Shown here: positions 8,330 through 16,954 of the stretch, piece after piece
How the letters are laid out: each line of letters starts with the position of its first letter
Position numbering within the stretch: position 1 is the stretch's first letter
Assembly (NCBI GenBank): GCA_900314745.1
Contig: OMWK01000004.1
Location: forward strand, 83,748-147,747
Direction of reading: 5' to 3'
DNA from: an uncultured Eubacteriales bacterium
GTDB taxonomy: Bacteria > Bacillota > Clostridia > Saccharofermentanales > Saccharofermentanaceae
DNA length: 64,000 bases
Position numbers and translations under genes: made by a program
The notes under the pieces: generated by a model
Seen by the model: the letters and a program-made list of their open reading frames with translations, nothing else
What the model was told of the DNA's origin: nothing
Database searches by the model: none

Positions 8330-9073
8330 ATGGCACACGTAATTCATGACTTTACATATGACGGGACACTGGAGGGGCTTCTGAGCGTCTATCTTAAGTG
8401 CATTGCGATGAAGGTCAGACCTCTTGATATACGGCCGGACTTCATGGTCAGGGGCAAGCCTTTTGAGGAGAGGTACATGTATGTCAGAACGAACCTTCAG
8501 CTCGCCGACCGTCTGTACCGGTATATGGGGCAGTGCGCATCTGCCGAACTTCAGCAGATGATAACCGACTGTTTCCTGACGAGTCTGCCGCGGATGGAGC
8601 TCGATCTTTATGAGCTCGTCGCACGGGGGATAAGGTTCGGAGCTTCGGTGACCGAAGACTATGAGGATGAGACCATGCACCGCATACAGATGGCGATCAG
8701 GGATCTGTACAGAGAGTCTCAGACGATTGCCGGTGATATAGGGTTCAAGAAGGAGAGCGGAGTGGCAGTAACAATGTTAAACCCCCGTAATTGCGTGCTT
8801 CCGCTGATCCGGAACAGGATACTGAATGACCCCAGGTATGACGATATTCTGGCATATGATAAGCGCCATTATCTCATTCTCATGAGGAACGGGAGCGAGG
8901 ATGACATCCTTGACATAAGGAGACTGCCTGTCCCGGCAGTCAGGGATGTACATGATATCTATGAGACCTTCTGGCCGTATGTGACGGGTGACCGGGATAT
9001 GAGGTGTCAGCGCATAACGGGGGTCAGGGGAAGGGGAGCCGACGGGCTGTCACCACTATGGCATATTGCCTGA
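8330..9073 (+). CDS. DUF4130/TIGR03915-like putative DNA-metabolism protein
   Basis: A 247-residue protein beginning FTYDGTLEGLLSVY, the typical opening of the TIGR03915 family, whose C-terminal part is DUF4130. Members are usually encoded beside a radical-SAM protein (TIGR03916) and are distantly related to uracil-DNA-glycosylase-associated proteins. No radical-SAM gene is next to it here. The central segment NPRNCVLPLIRNRIL and what follows also fits the family. The mRNA is probably leaderless. Family assignment is from memory of the motifs and could be wrong. Confidence 0.6.
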   Translation: MAHVIHDFTYDGTLEGLLSVYLKCIAMKVRPLDIRPDFMVRGKPFEERYMYVRTNLQLADRLYRYMGQCASAELQQMITDCFLTSLPRMELDLYELVARGIRFGASVTEDYEDETMHRIQMAIRDLYRESQTIAGDIGFKKESGVAVTMLNPRNCVLPLIRNRILNDPRYDDILAYDKRHYLILMRNGSEDDILDIRRLPVPAVRDVHDIYETFWPYVTGDRDMRCQRITGVRGRGADGLSPLWHIA

Positions 9074-9084
9074 CAGTATGCCAC

Positions 9085-9110
9085 AAAAAGAGGCTGCGTT
9101 CTGCAGCCTC
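9085..9110 (-). terminator. terminator of the acyl-CoA synthetase gene, between convergent genes
   Basis: GAGGCTGC at 9090-9097 pairs with GCAGCCTC at 9103-9110. The A5 run at 9085-9089 gives the T-tract for transcription on the minus strand. Confidence 0.8.
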
Positions 9111-9146
9111 CTTAATATGATGATTCTATATTCCAGGATATACGTA

Positions 9147-11501
9147 TCAGCTCTTGGCTTCGTCGTCCTCGCGGATGGCTTTTCTTCTGATCTTACCCGA
9201 TACAGTCTTAGGAAGTTCATCGACGAACTCGACGATTCTCGGGTACTTGTAAGGAGCGGTCTTCGCCTTGACGTATTCCTGGATCTCCTTCTTGAGTTCC
9301 TCTGTGGGCTCTGTGCCCTTTACGAGAGTCATTGTTGCCTTAACGACGATTCCTCTTACGCCCTTCGGGTCAGGTGCACCTGTGACAGCACACTCGAGCA
9401 CATAAGGGAGCTCCATGATGACGTTCTCGATCTCGAAGGGTCCGATACGGTAACCGGAAGACTTGATGACATCGTCTGTTCTTCCGACGTACCAGATGTA
9501 ACCGTCCTCATCCTGCCAAGCAGTATCACCTGTGTGGTACCAGCCGTCGTGCCATGCATCCTTTGTAAGTTCAGGTGAGAGGTAGTACTCGAGGAAGAGT
9601 CCCTTCGGATGGTACTTCTGTGTGTTGATGCAGATCTCGCCTGTCTCACCGGGCTTGCACTCCTTGCCGTCGGGATCGAGGATCTTAACTTCATAGAGAG
9701 GATTCGGGCGGCCCATGGAACCGAGTCTGATTCCGGAACCTACGAGGTTAGCGATAACGAGAGTTGTCTCTGTCTGGCCGAAGCCCTCCATGAGACGGAT
9801 TCCCGTAGCTTCCATGAAGCGGTTGAATACCTCAGGGTTCAGAGCCTCACCTGCAGTAACTGCGTACTTCAGGGAAGAAAGATCGTATTTGCTCAGGTCT
9901 TCCTTGATGAAGAATCTGAACATTGTCGGAGGAGCACAGAATGTTGTGATCTGATGCTTCGCGAACATGGGGAGGATCTCTTCTGCCTTGAATCTGTCGA
10001 AGTCGAATGTAAATACGGGAGCCTCGCAGAGCCACTGTCCGTAGAGCTTGCCCCAGAGAGCCTTACCCCAGCCTGTATCAGAGATGGAGAAGTGGAGTCC
10101 GTTAGGATCGACATTCTGCCAGTACTTGGCTGTTGTGATATGACCGATAGCGTACATGTAGGAGTGGAGAGCCATCTTGGGATAGCCTGTTGTTCCTGAT
10201 GTGAAGAACATAACCATCGGATCGTAGCCGCATGCGTAGTCAGCGGGTCTCTCGAACTCATCGGAGAACTTGACGAACTCCTCATCGAATGACCTCCAGC
10301 CGGGTCTTGAACCGTTGCAGAGGATCAGTGTCTGAAGTCCGTAAACAGCTGCAGCCTTCTCTACTTCATCAGCCGCATCGTCATCGGAGGTGCAGACGAT
10401 CGCCTTGACGGAAGCTGCCTGGAAGCGGTACTCGTAGTCCTTGTCACGAAGCAGGTGGGTAGCAGGGATAGCAACGGCACCGAGCTTTTCGAGAGCCATC
10501 ATGCAGAACCAGAACTGGTAGTGACGCTTAAGAACGAGCATTACCTTGTCGCCCTTGCCGATGCCCAAGGACTTGAAGTAGTTCGCTGTCATGTTGGAGT
10601 ACTTCTTGATGTCAGTGAAAGTGAAGCGCTTCTCTGTTACACAGTCCTTTGCAACCCAGAGCATGGCGAGCTTCTCGGGATCTTTGTCGGCGATGGCGTC
10701 AACACAGTCGAAAGCGAAGTTGAACTTCTTGCATGCAGGTACGTTTACGTCAACGTCAACGAGATGTCCGTGCTCGTCGAGAACGCCGTTCAAGTACTTG
10801 GCGTAGATGGGGTCCTTGAGATCTGCAGCATCTACGTTTGTCTGTGAGTCTGTCTTGATCTCTGTCTTATAAGGAGGAATATAATCGTCATTCTTGTCAG
10901 CGAGCTTGGGATCGATGATGATCGCATAGAACTCGCAGTCCTCGCCGCCGATGGCAAACTCAGCGTGAGGTGTCTCAGGATCGAAGTAGATTACATCACC
11001 GGGATGTAATACCTCGAAAGAATCACCGAGCATAACCTTAAGTGAACCTCTTACTACGATGTTCATCTCCTGGCCTGCGTGAGTAACGAGCTTGTACGGA
11101 GGATTCAAAGCCTCCTCGGAATAAGGGAGGATTACCCTGTAGGGCTCGCACATCTTGTTCCTGAATCTTGAAGCGAGACGGAGATACTTTGTCTCGGAAT
11201 CAGCACGTCTTACGATCGGACGTCCCTGTCCCTTACGTGTAACCGTGTACTCGGTAAGTGAAGGTGATGATCCCTCGAGGATATCTGCGATATCAACCTT
11301 CGCGATGTTAGCGAACTTGAAGCAGAAGGTGAAGCTGAAGTCTTCCTTACCCTCTTCATACTGAACGTACTCCTCGGGAGTAAGTCCCATCTTCTCAGCA
11401 ATCTCTTCGACGGAAAGTCCCATGTCCTGCCTTAAGGCTTTAACTCGACCTGCGACTTCGAGAAGCTTTACTTCGACCTCGTTGTTTAGGTTCTCTGCCA
11501 T
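9147..11501 (-). CDS. XRE-cupin-acyl-CoA synthetase fusion
   Basis: A 784-residue protein with three parts. Residues 10-70 form an XRE helix-turn-helix (RVKALRQDMGLSVEEIAEKM). Residues 105-185 form a cupin barrel (PGDVIYFDPETPHAEFAIGG). From about 250 on there is a complete AMP-forming acyl-CoA synthetase: P-loop FFTSGTTGYPKMALHS near 428, GFGQTETT near 570, YHTGDTAWQDEDGYIWYVGRTDD near 660, and catalytic lysine in PKTVSGKIRRK near the end. XRE-cupin proteins are usually separate regulators that sense a small ligand; the synthetase type activates acetate, aryl or branched acids to CoA thioesters. AAGGAGG precedes the ATG. Transcription passes through a T-box leader. Confidence 0.9.
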   Translation of the reverse strand: MAENLNNEVEVKLLEVAGRVKALRQDMGLSVEEIAEKMGLTPEEYVQYEEGKEDFSFTFCFKFANIAKVDIADILEGSSPSLTEYTVTRKGQGRPIVRRADSETKYLRLASRFRNKMCEPYRVILPYSEEALNPPYKLVTHAGQEMNIVVRGSLKVMLGDSFEVLHPGDVIYFDPETPHAEFAIGGEDCEFYAIIIDPKLADKNDDYIPPYKTEIKTDSQTNVDAADLKDPIYAKYLNGVLDEHGHLVDVDVNVPACKKFNFAFDCVDAIADKDPEKLAMLWVAKDCVTEKRFTFTDIKKYSNMTANYFKSLGIGKGDKVMLVLKRHYQFWFCMMALEKLGAVAIPATHLLRDKDYEYRFQAASVKAIVCTSDDDAADEVEKAAAVYGLQTLILCNGSRPGWRSFDEEFVKFSDEFERPADYACGYDPMVMFFTSGTTGYPKMALHSYMYAIGHITTAKYWQNVDPNGLHFSISDTGWGKALWGKLYGQWLCEAPVFTFDFDRFKAEEILPMFAKHQITTFCAPPTMFRFFIKEDLSKYDLSSLKYAVTAGEALNPEVFNRFMEATGIRLMEGFGQTETTLVIANLVGSGIRLGSMGRPNPLYEVKILDPDGKECKPGETGEICINTQKYHPKGLFLEYYLSPELTKDAWHDGWYHTGDTAWQDEDGYIWYVGRTDDVIKSSGYRIGPFEIENVIMELPYVLECAVTGAPDPKGVRGIVVKATMTLVKGTEPTEELKKEIQEYVKAKTAPYKYPRIVEFVDELPKTVSGKIRRKAIREDDEAKS

Positions 11502-11521
11502 TGTTGTGTCCTCCTTACAGA

Positions 11522-11800
11522 CAATAAAAAAGTCTCAACGTTCTTCTGAACGTTGAGACGAGTTACCGTGTTACCACTCAACTTGCGTTCCCTACTGAGA
11601 GCGCCACTTCAGGTTCCTATAAACCCTATGCCTTAACGCGGCCATACGGATGCGGTCTACTCGAAGTCTTACTTCATTCGGCGCATCAGCTCGGAAGCGA
11701 TAATCACTTGGAAGTCTCTGCTGTCGGGATCCCAGCATCCCCGGCTCTCTGTGTGCATTGACTGCCGGACCTTCTTCGTCACAGCATTTGCGATATAAAC
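11522..11800 (-). promoter_or_regulatory. T-box tRNA-sensing leader with terminator/antiterminator
   Basis: Read on the minus strand, the leader has a stem I carrying AGAGAGCCGGGG and the distal loop, a GGCCGCGTTAAGG linker, and the T-box GTTGAGTGGTAACACGG (11582-11566) with the tRNA-acceptor bulge UGGU. Next comes a 12-bp terminator stem (11559-11548 with 11543-11532) and a T-run. The T-box side can pair with CTCGTCTCAAC to make the antiterminator, excluding the terminator. UGGU calls for a tRNA with discriminator base A. The specifier lies within 11668-11679 (minus-strand AATGAAGTAAGA); a GUA (Val) reading fits, but ATG and AAG are also possible. Confidence 0.85.
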
Positions 11801-11806
11801 ATCGCC

Positions 11807-11835
11807 ATATTAACCCCATCGAAAATGTTTGTCAA
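11807..11835 (-). promoter_or_regulatory. strong sigma-A-type promoter of the T-box transcript
   Basis: TTGACA (11835-11830), a 17-base spacer and TAATAT (11812-11807) on the minus strand put the transcript start near 11800, just before stem I of the T-box. Confidence 0.85.
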
Positions 11836-11939
11836 CACGATTTTGTTTACACGACATTAACATTTGATAAGTGAATACGTAAAAGAATTAAAATAAAATC
11901 ATAGTATCTGAGTTTTTATGTATAACGAGGACTAGCGTT

Positions 11940-13712
11940 ATGATGTATGAGAAGTATCTTGTAACAGGGGCAAAAGATCCGGTCGGAAGACTGGTGGTTC
12001 AGACGTTGCTCGCTGAGGGCTGTCAGGTACGTGTACTGGTGCCTCCTGAGTCAGACTATTCCCTCTTAAGAGGTATGGGAGCAGAGATTGCTGAGGGCGA
12101 GATATTCGACAGGGATTCACTTAAGGAATTCCTTGCCGTGGAAGATCCCAGGAAGTCTGCGGTCATCCACACAGAGGAGATACTCTCTATTTCCAACGAT
12201 AAGAATCTCAATATGAGACGTATCAACGTCGCAGGCGCCCAGAATGTCATCGACATGGCGATGCGTGCCAAGATCGGACGTTTTGTTTACTTAGGTTCTG
12301 CATATTCACTCGATCCTGATTCAGCTTTGTCCGGTGAGAAGGTTCACTTCGACAGAACGAAGGCGGACGGTGACTATGCCGCATCGAAGGCAGAAGCTTC
12401 CGCATATCTCATGGAGAAGATAGCCGTTAACAAGTTCAACGCATCACTCCTTCTTCCTACATTCATAATCGGTCCCGGTTTCTCCGAGGATTACGATATG
12501 AATAAGATACTTAAGAAGTATCTTGAGAAGAAGGTATCCACGGTATCCGGCGGTCACGCTTTCGTTGATGTAAGAAATGTAGCCACGGCGCTCGTTGCAG
12601 TCTGTGAGAACGGTGAGCCCGGCGGTGCTTATATCCTTAACGGTGAGTACAAGTCCTCGCAGGACTTCTTCGCGGAAGTATCGAAGCAGTCCGGTTCCGA
12701 GCAGGTCAAGGAGATGCCGAAGTGGACTCAGAGCAAGTCCATGGACAAGCTTGTAAACACATTCTACCGCGTAACAAAGAAGGACAATCCGAAGGAAGTA
12801 TATGCGCTGTTCATGAACAGCCCTGAAGCGAATTACGAGAGTACTGTCTCAGGTATCCTTCCTGACAGCGAAGTGCGTAAGGTTCACGATTCTCTTGTAG
12901 ACGTTCTCTCACGCCCGGGTAATGAAGTTCTTCCTGACAGGATTCCCGATCTCGAGAAGGCCGCAGAGGCAGCTGCCGCGAAGTCTGAGACCGAGAAGGA
13001 AGCTCCCAAGGAGACAAGTAAGGTATCCGAGGCTGTTCTTAAGAGAGCAGAGGAGTCCGCGGCAAGAGCCAAGGAATCCGGTGAGGATGCTGAGAAGAGA
13101 GCCGCTGCAGCAGCTGCTGCAAGAGAGAGAGTACAGGCTAAGATCGAGGCTGCAAGACTTAAGGCTGAAGCCGCCGCTGCTGCCGCGGCAGAAGCGAAGA
13201 ATGAGCCCGCAGCCGAGAAGCCGGCAGCCTCTGCAGATGATAAGGAGGCTGACATTAAGGAGGCACCTGCTGAGAAGAAGGATGATTCTTTTATAACCAA
13301 GTTCTCCATCTCGGATCTGATGGCAGAGGCTGAAGCCAAGAAGGCAGCAGCAGGGGAAGATGCGAAGGCAGAACCTGAAGTGAAGGAGCCTGAAGCCGCT
13401 GAGACGGTTGAAGAGAAGGTAGAAGAGGCTCCAGAGAGGGCAGAGGAGATCAAGACCGAAGCCGATGAGGCTGCTGCTGACTTTGCCGAGTTCGTGGATG
13501 CAAGCGTTCTCGAGAAGAAGGAAGAATCTGCCCCGGCTGAGGAGACAGCTCCTGCTGTGGAGGCTGCTGAAGAGAAGGCCGAAGAGAAGTCCGAAGAGGC
13601 TGAGCCCGAGGAGAAGACAGAGAAGCCCGATGATTCTAATAAGCCTTTATGGGAGAGAATCTCTGCCGAAGACATTTCCGAGGAAGAGATATTCGGCGAA
13701 GATAATTTCTGA
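11940..13712 (+). CDS. SDR/epimerase-like protein with long Ala/Glu/Lys-rich tail
   Basis: A 590-residue protein. Residues 1-300 form an extended short-chain dehydrogenase fold: an LVTGAKDPVGRLV nucleotide-binding turn in place of TGxxGxxG, an NVAGAQNVIDMA segment, LGSAYS for the catalytic serine, and YAASKAEA for the Tyr-x-x-x-Lys pair. From about residue 320 the chain is Ala, Glu and Lys repeats likely to form a long charged helix or disordered arm, with an FSISDLM island in the middle. No membrane segment is seen. The substrate is unknown. The start could equally be the second ATG at 11943. Confidence 0.75.
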   Translation: MMYEKYLVTGAKDPVGRLVVQTLLAEGCQVRVLVPPESDYSLLRGMGAEIAEGEIFDRDSLKEFLAVEDPRKSAVIHTEEILSISNDKNLNMRRINVAGAQNVIDMAMRAKIGRFVYLGSAYSLDPDSALSGEKVHFDRTKADGDYAASKAEASAYLMEKIAVNKFNASLLLPTFIIGPGFSEDYDMNKILKKYLEKKVSTVSGGHAFVDVRNVATALVAVCENGEPGGAYILNGEYKSSQDFFAEVSKQSGSEQVKEMPKWTQSKSMDKLVNTFYRVTKKDNPKEVYALFMNSPEANYESTVSGILPDSEVRKVHDSLVDVLSRPGNEVLPDRIPDLEKAAEAAAAKSETEKEAPKETSKVSEAVLKRAEESAARAKESGEDAEKRAAAAAAARERVQAKIEAARLKAEAAAAAAAEAKNEPAAEKPAASADDKEADIKEAPAEKKDDSFITKFSISDLMAEAEAKKAAAGEDAKAEPEVKEPEAAETVEEKVEEAPERAEEIKTEADEAAADFAEFVDASVLEKKEESAPAEETAPAVEAAEEKAEEKSEEAEPEEKTEKPDDSNKPLWERISAEDISEEEIFGEDNF

Positions 13713-13748
13713 AGTTAAAGGTTTTATTTATATTCAACTCTGGAGAGC

Positions 13749-13777
13749 GGGGGATGCGATTATGCATCCCCCTTCTT
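13749..13777 (+). terminator. terminator of the SDR-tail gene
   Basis: GGGGGATGC at 13749-13757 pairs perfectly with GCATCCCCC at 13764-13772 and is followed by TTCTT. The -10 of the next gene starts only 11 bases later. Confidence 0.8.
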
Positions 13778-13794
13778 AGTGGTACAATATCGCC

Positions 13795-14391
13795 ATGAGA
13801 ATAATACTTGCAAGTAAATCACCCAGAAGGAAAGAGCTCCTCTCGCTTATCACTCCGGACTTCGAGGTTATGTCCGAAGAGGTCGATGAGCGCGCGATAG
13901 AGGACGGCGTAATACGTAACGGAGGCACACCCGAGGACGTTCAGAAGGAGCTCGCGAGAGCCAAGGCTTCAGCTGTCTTTGATAAGCTTCCCGAGGATGA
14001 GAAGGACGGGTGCATCGTCATAGGATCCGATACATCGGTAGTCTGCGGCAGCGAGATAATGGGCAAGCCGTTAGACAGGGACGACGCGCGAAGGATGCTT
14101 CACATGCTGTCAGGAAGGACACATGATGTAATCTCCGGAGTGTGCGTAAAGACATCCGGAAAAGAAGAGGTCTTTGTCGAGGTTACGAAGGTCAGATTCG
14201 GCGACCTCGATGAGTTCCAGGAGAGACTTATAGAGAGGTACATAAGTACCGATGAGCCATATGACAAGGCGGGAGCATACGGCATACAGCAGGGCGGCGC
14301 TCTGCTCGTCGAGACCGTCGAAGGTGATTATTTCAGCGTAGTGGGACTCCCTGTAAGAAGGCTTGCTCAGATACTTGAAGGCTTAGTGTAA
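13795..14391 (+). CDS. maf: Maf-type nucleoside triphosphate pyrophosphatase
   Basis: A 198-residue protein that starts with the Maf signature IILASKSPRRKELL. It continues with DTSVVCGSEIMGKPLDRDDARRML near residue 80, a TEDVISGV-like HDVISGVCV strand, and the C-terminal YDKAGAYGIQQGGALLVE. Maf proteins hydrolyse non-canonical or canonical nucleotides and are linked to control of septation. The ATG has no Shine-Dalgarno site and lies 6 bases after the extended -10 TGGTACAAT (13780-13788), so the message is probably leaderless. The 3' end overlaps the convergent GGDEF-EAL gene by 25 bases. Confidence 0.93.
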   Translation: MRIILASKSPRRKELLSLITPDFEVMSEEVDERAIEDGVIRNGGTPEDVQKELARAKASAVFDKLPEDEKDGCIVIGSDTSVVCGSEIMGKPLDRDDARRMLHMLSGRTHDVISGVCVKTSGKEEVFVEVTKVRFGDLDEFQERLIERYISTDEPYDKAGAYGIQQGGALLVETVEGDYFSVVGLPVRRLAQILEGLV

Positions 14392-16211
14392 TTCCTTATA
14401 TAGTCGACTATCTCTTCCTCATGGATGGGGCCGTTAAGGTATGTGCCCTGGAAGTAAGTGCAACCGTATTTCTTAAGCTTCTCAAACTGATCCTTTGTTC
14501 CTACATTGGTTGCATCGACCGGGATTCCGATCTCGTTAAGAAGGCTGATCATGGACTTCGTGAGAACATCCTGAGCGGAGCCGTCCTTGAGGTCTGATGT
14601 GAAATGACCGTCGAGCTTGACCAGCGATATGGGAAGGAGAGGAATGCTGTTAAGAGACGAGTATCCTCTGCCGAAGTTATCGAGTGCCATTGTGATTCCC
14701 GATGAAGAGAACGCATCGAGTGTATTCTGGATCTCGGAGATGTTCATCGCAGCTCCGTCTGACGGTATGTCGATGATGATGTTGTGAGGATCGCATCCGG
14801 TCATCTCAGCCATGGAGATAAGGTCGAGCTGAAGGTCGGGGGTGTGAAGCTGAGTCGTCGAGAGATTGATGGTCATGGAGAGCGTCGGATCTATCTCATT
14901 GATTATCGCGAGTGTCTTGAATGACTCGCTCAATGTGAATTCACCGAGTGCGTAAATATGACCTGTCTTCTCAGCATAGAAAAGGAAGTCTCTAGTATCG
15001 ACCGTTCCGTGACCGGGGCACTCCCAGCGGACAAAGGCCTCGAAGCCCGTGAGATTCATCTTGGTGTCAAATCTCGGCTGGTAGACCATGAAGATCTCCT
15101 TCTCATCGAATGCCTTATCGAACATCTTCTTGATCTCGTCTATTGTCATATCCTCGAGGAAAGAGTTTCTCGCTTCGCTCTCGGTCGGCTCATAGATCTT
15201 CGCATCTGCATCCTCGTTGACTGCATCGTACATGGCGGTCTCGGCGTGATGGATGAGCTCGCCGGAATAGATGGCATCACGCGGATACTGTGCGATGCCC
15301 GCATAGAAATCACCGCCGTTCTCTTCGTTAAGAGCCTTCGCGATGTTGATCGCATAATCAAGCACTTCATTATCGGATGAGAGTCTTGTTGTTATGATGG
15401 CGAATTCGTTGTTGGCGATACGTCCGACAAAGTCCTTCGAATCAGCCGCTTCGCGGAGTCTGTGCGCCATCGTCTGAATGAAAAGGTCGACGATTATATG
15501 TCCGTTGCTCTGCGAGAATCTGACCGGATCCGCAACCGTGAGATAGATCGCATAGATCGGGTTGATGCTGCAGTTTATACCCTTGTCAGCGGCCTCCTGA
15601 TAGGCCTTCTTATACTCGAGGATCTTGATGTCCGTATGCTCGTTGATGGTGTGTCTGTTGGGAAGCGTCGTCAGCGGATCGAGCGCCATGGAATGAGTCG
15701 ATTCAACTGCTTCGACATATTCATTCTTGTCCGTGATGTCCTCGTGCTTAACGATTGTTCCGGGACGGTTCATCGCCGTGGAGATCATGGCGGTCGTCTC
15801 GTAGCTTATTCTCTTTGACTTCTCGTCCGTAAGCTTACGGTTCAGCGTATCCATTCGCTCACCGACGCGGATGATGAAGAATTCGAATATCGTATTGACC
15901 AGTATGGAGAGGAGTGCGAGTCCGATGATTATTAGCAGGTTGCTGCTGTATCGCTGGGACAGGGACGATGAATAGATGAGGATCTGGACCACTGTCAGCG
16001 CCGTGGTTATCCAGTAACCCGGGATGCCGAACAGGAGATTAACGAAGAAACTCAGGATAACAAGGAATACTGAAATGATTACCTGAGCGTAATCGACGAA
16101 CACAAATCTTTGCAGGAATAATCCTGCAAGAAAGAAGAGCGTATAACCCAGACAAGATATTGCAAAGGTCAGTTTGCTCCTGACAAAGATCTGCTTCTCA
16201 TCGTAATCCAT
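14367..16211 (-). CDS. membrane GGDEF-EAL protein, both domains degenerate
   Basis: 614 residues from the ATG at 16211. Around five N-terminal membrane segments (residues 10-125) are followed by a GGDEF-like domain whose active loop is ANNEF, and an EAL-like domain. In the latter EAL is EAF, INLS is kept, DDFGTG has become LDNFGRG, VKLDG is kept, the usual E of the GVET loop is lost (TNVGT), and YFQG is kept. Catalysis of c-di-GMP synthesis is therefore unlikely and breakdown doubtful, so a c-di-GMP or GTP sensor role is plausible. TATAGT lies exactly 6 bases before the ATG (leaderless). Confidence 0.85.
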   Translation of the reverse strand: MDYDEKQIFVRSKLTFAISCLGYTLFFLAGLFLQRFVFVDYAQVIISVFLVILSFFVNLLFGIPGYWITTALTVVQILIYSSSLSQRYSSNLLIIIGLALLSILVNTIFEFFIIRVGERMDTLNRKLTDEKSKRISYETTAMISTAMNRPGTIVKHEDITDKNEYVEAVESTHSMALDPLTTLPNRHTINEHTDIKILEYKKAYQEAADKGINCSINPIYAIYLTVADPVRFSQSNGHIIVDLFIQTMAHRLREAADSKDFVGRIANNEFAIITTRLSSDNEVLDYAINIAKALNEENGGDFYAGIAQYPRDAIYSGELIHHAETAMYDAVNEDADAKIYEPTESEARNSFLEDMTIDEIKKMFDKAFDEKEIFMVYQPRFDTKMNLTGFEAFVRWECPGHGTVDTRDFLFYAEKTGHIYALGEFTLSESFKTLAIINEIDPTLSMTINLSTTQLHTPDLQLDLISMAEMTGCDPHNIIIDIPSDGAAMNISEIQNTLDAFSSSGITMALDNFGRGYSSLNSIPLLPISLVKLDGHFTSDLKDGSAQDVLTKSMISLLNEIGIPVDATNVGTKDQFEKLKKYGCTYFQGTYLNGPIHEEEIVDYIRNYTKPSSI

Positions 16212-16267
16212 GAGACCACTATACAGGACGCGCTTTATATGCGTTTTAATAAAAAGTAAATAAAAAA

Positions 16268-16954
16268 TTAAAGATTGGAAAGTTCGCTCCACATTCGGAA
16301 AAAGAAGTCCGAGGAGCTCTTCATTTCTTCCCATGTTTGGGAGGACCCCGCGCCTATCTCATCCCATACGGCACAGGTCAGAAATCCGCCCTTGGAAGCG
16401 CCCTGAAGCGCGGCGGGAACGTCTTCAAAAATCAATGTGGATGAAGGCTTCGACCCCAGAAGCTTTGCCACATGAAGATAGATGTCGGGCTCGCTCTTAT
16501 CGGGGTACCCCGGCAGGTCTTCAAGCGACACTATCACGTCGAAAAGCTCGTGTATCTTAAGCCTCGTAAAAGCCGCATCCACATTGCGGCGGGTAAGGGC
16601 CGTCGCGCAGGCAGTCTTATAACCCATTGCCCGGGCCTTAATCAGGTAGTCGTAAGCGCCTTCCTTAAGAGGCACGGTATAGCAGTAGGCCTGGTTAACA
16701 AAAGCATTCCACTCGGCCATGATCTGCTCCGGCGTGTCGGTAAGATTATAGCGCTCGCGCGTGTAAATGGCGGCGTCCTCGATTCGCACGGATTTAACAT
16801 ATTCCGTGTAGTCGGGCGTCACTTGAAATCCTCTCGAGTTAAGAAAAACGGTATCTGCCTGATTCCACACTGTCATGGAATCAAGCAGAGTACCGTCTAC
16901 GTCAAAGATTAAAGTATCCGCCTTACCTTTAAGTTCAGTGAAGGCAGGAAGCAT
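16268..16954 (-). CDS. HAD-superfamily hydrolase, beta-phosphoglucomutase/phosphatase-like
   Basis: A 228-residue HAD protein with motif I DVDGTLLDS (Asp18 and Asp20), a helical cap, motif II ACATALTRRN, motif III lysine in GYPDKSEPDIYL, and motif IV IFEDVPAALQGASKGG. The family removes or moves phosphate on small sugar phosphates and similar compounds. The start overlaps the stop of the fumarase beta gene (TAATG), so it is the third gene of the fumarase operon. A damaged-metabolite phosphatase role would fit the setting but is inference. Confidence 0.85.
   Translation of the reverse strand: MLPAFTELKGKADTLIFDVDGTLLDSMTVWNQADTVFLNSRGFQVTPDYTEYVKSVRIEDAAIYTRERYNLTDTPEQIMAEWNAFVNQAYCYTVPLKEGAYDYLIKARAMGYKTACATALTRRNVDAAFTRLKIHELFDVIVSLEDLPGYPDKSEPDIYLHVAKLLGSKPSSTLIFEDVPAALQGASKGGFLTCAVWDEIGAGSSQTWEEMKSSSDFFFRMWSELSNL

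Noticed and set aside
8281..8330. SOS (LexA/DinR) box in the divergent spacer
   Set aside because: CGAATGTTCG resembles half of the Gram-positive box, but the spacing of CGAAC-N4-GTTCG is not met.
12884..13675. 263-residue minus-strand open frame
   Set aside because: Antisense shadow of the GCT/GAG-rich tail of the 11940 gene; Ser/Ala low complexity, no ribosome site.
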